A DNA stretch of 45,849 bases, taken from the NCBI GenBank assembly GCA_009693015.1, contig SHYB01000016.1, forward strand, positions 1 to 45,849. The letters are read 5' to 3'. Below are positions 45,615-45,849 of the stretch, in pieces. A program made the translations under genes and the position numbers. How positions within the stretch are numbered: the first letter of the stretch is position 1; each line of letters starts with the position of its first letter. The DNA is from Dehalococcoidia bacterium. Its GTDB lineage: Bacteria; Chloroflexota; Dehalococcoidia; SHYB01. The notes beneath the pieces are model-generated. The model did not search any database and had not been told where the DNA came from. It was given only the letters and a program-made list of their open reading frames with translations.

Positions 45615-45653
45615 TGCTTGCCCGGATGGCGTGATGCTTGCCGGTATGCTTGC
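45601..45653. promoter_or_regulatory. Operator cluster over the inositol-phosphate synthase promoter
   Basis: GCAAGCATTG and CAATGCTTGC form a perfect dyad around one base (45601-45621), covering the -35 box. The half-site ATGCTTGC recurs at 45634-45641 and 45646-45653. In all, four copies lie in 53 bp: one inverted (45601-45608) and three direct. Confidence 0.7.
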
Positions 45654-45669
45654 TGAACCGCGGGGCTGG

Positions 45670-45849
45670 CTAGAGGATCGCGCCGCTGGATTTCAGCCGA
45701 TCCATCTCTTCCCAACTGAAGCCGGACTCCAGCAGCACCTCTTCCGTGTGCCGTCCCAGCAGCGGCGCCGCCCCCTGCGCCTGCGGCGGCGTGTCACCGA
45801 AGATAATGGGGCTGGTCACCACCGTCACCGACCCTGCCTCGGGATGCTC
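45670..45849 (-). CDS. CaiB/BaiF family CoA-transferase, C-terminal end (partial)
   Basis: The last 59 codons of a gene that continues beyond the window. The read includes SPIIFGDTPP and LLGRHTEEVLLESGFSWEEMDRL, ending SSGAIL and a TAG at 45670-45672. This is the usual C-terminus of class III CoA-transferases (LGxHTEEVL, then a helix and a G-x-I/L end). It is the third such gene in the window and lies upstream of the inositol-phosphate synthase on the same strand, separated by that gene's operator-promoter region. Confidence 0.82.
   Translation of the reverse strand, partial: EHPEAGSVTVVTSPIIFGDTPPQAQGAAPLLGRHTEEVLLESGFSWEEMDRLKSSGAIL

Overview
The window is a high-GC bacterial chromosome segment of about 46 kb. 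It is mostly housekeeping and catabolic genes with a few small accessory insertions. The gene set is most like a Chloroflexota genome of the Dehalococcoidia/SAR202 type: several CaiB/BaiF CoA-transferases, acyl-CoA dehydrogenase, crotonase, DinB and LVIVD proteins, a DUF4349 lipoprotein, an inositol-phosphate synthase and a long beta-prime insert. This placement is inference from repertoire, because no rRNA gene is present. I see no tRNA, rRNA, CRISPR array or intact insertion sequence.

Layout. 1-0.8 kb: a broken DNA methyltransferase end and a small unknown gene. 0.8-4.8 kb (minus): a membrane protein, two tandem CoA-transferases and an aldo/keto reductase. 4.9-5.6 kb: a HigBA toxin-antitoxin pair with a clear operator. 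5.6-9.5 kb: a class III aminotransferase, a phospholipase D/zinc-ribbon gene broken by a stop codon, and a GatC-like/amidase pair. 9.5-10.4 kb: two small regulator-like genes, the second broken by a stop codon. 10.4-16.6 kb: phosphodiesterase, tsaE-tsaB-ndk, DUF4349 lipoprotein, rsfS, mnmA and a DinB protein. 16.6-25.2 kb: LVIVD protein, DinB-rnhB-yraN, VOC protein, acyl-CoA dehydrogenase, a lipoprotein with a degenerate metallopeptidase motif, a CvpA-like protein, an HNH protein, a crotonase, and an orphan HicB-like gene running into a REP-like hairpin. 25.2-34.5 kb: siroheme nitrite/sulfite reductase, MocA-like and XdhC-like proteins, HAD phosphatase, DUF1802, gamma-glutamyltransferase, HbpS/GlcG-like protein and MFS exporter. 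34.5-45.8 kb: rpoB-rpoC-prfB, inositol-phosphate synthase, and the C-terminus of a third CoA-transferase.

How the genes fit together. tsaE and tsaB (t6A), mnmA (s2U34), rsfS and prfB serve translation. rpoB and rpoC encode the RNA polymerase core. The CoA-transferases, acyl-CoA dehydrogenase and crotonase suggest breakdown of acyl-CoA compounds. XdhC and MocA belong to molybdoenzyme maturation, but no molybdoenzyme is encoded here.

The most notable signals are: (1) the inositol-phosphate synthase locus, with a TTGACA/17/TATGCT promoter, four copies of an 8-bp operator half-site, an N-terminal basic domain fusion and two plausible start codons; (2) several genes whose -10 box lies 6-9 nt before the start codon, implying leaderless mRNAs; (3) prfB with a classic +1 frameshift site, SPY in place of SPF, and its only evident Shine-Dalgarno inside a hairpin; (4) three accessory genes interrupted by single in-frame stops; (5) tandem duplications at the start sites of mnmA and a dinB-like gene; (6) a triple 14-bp repeat in the leader of the siroheme reductase gene; and (7) several enzymes that lack canonical catalytic residues.
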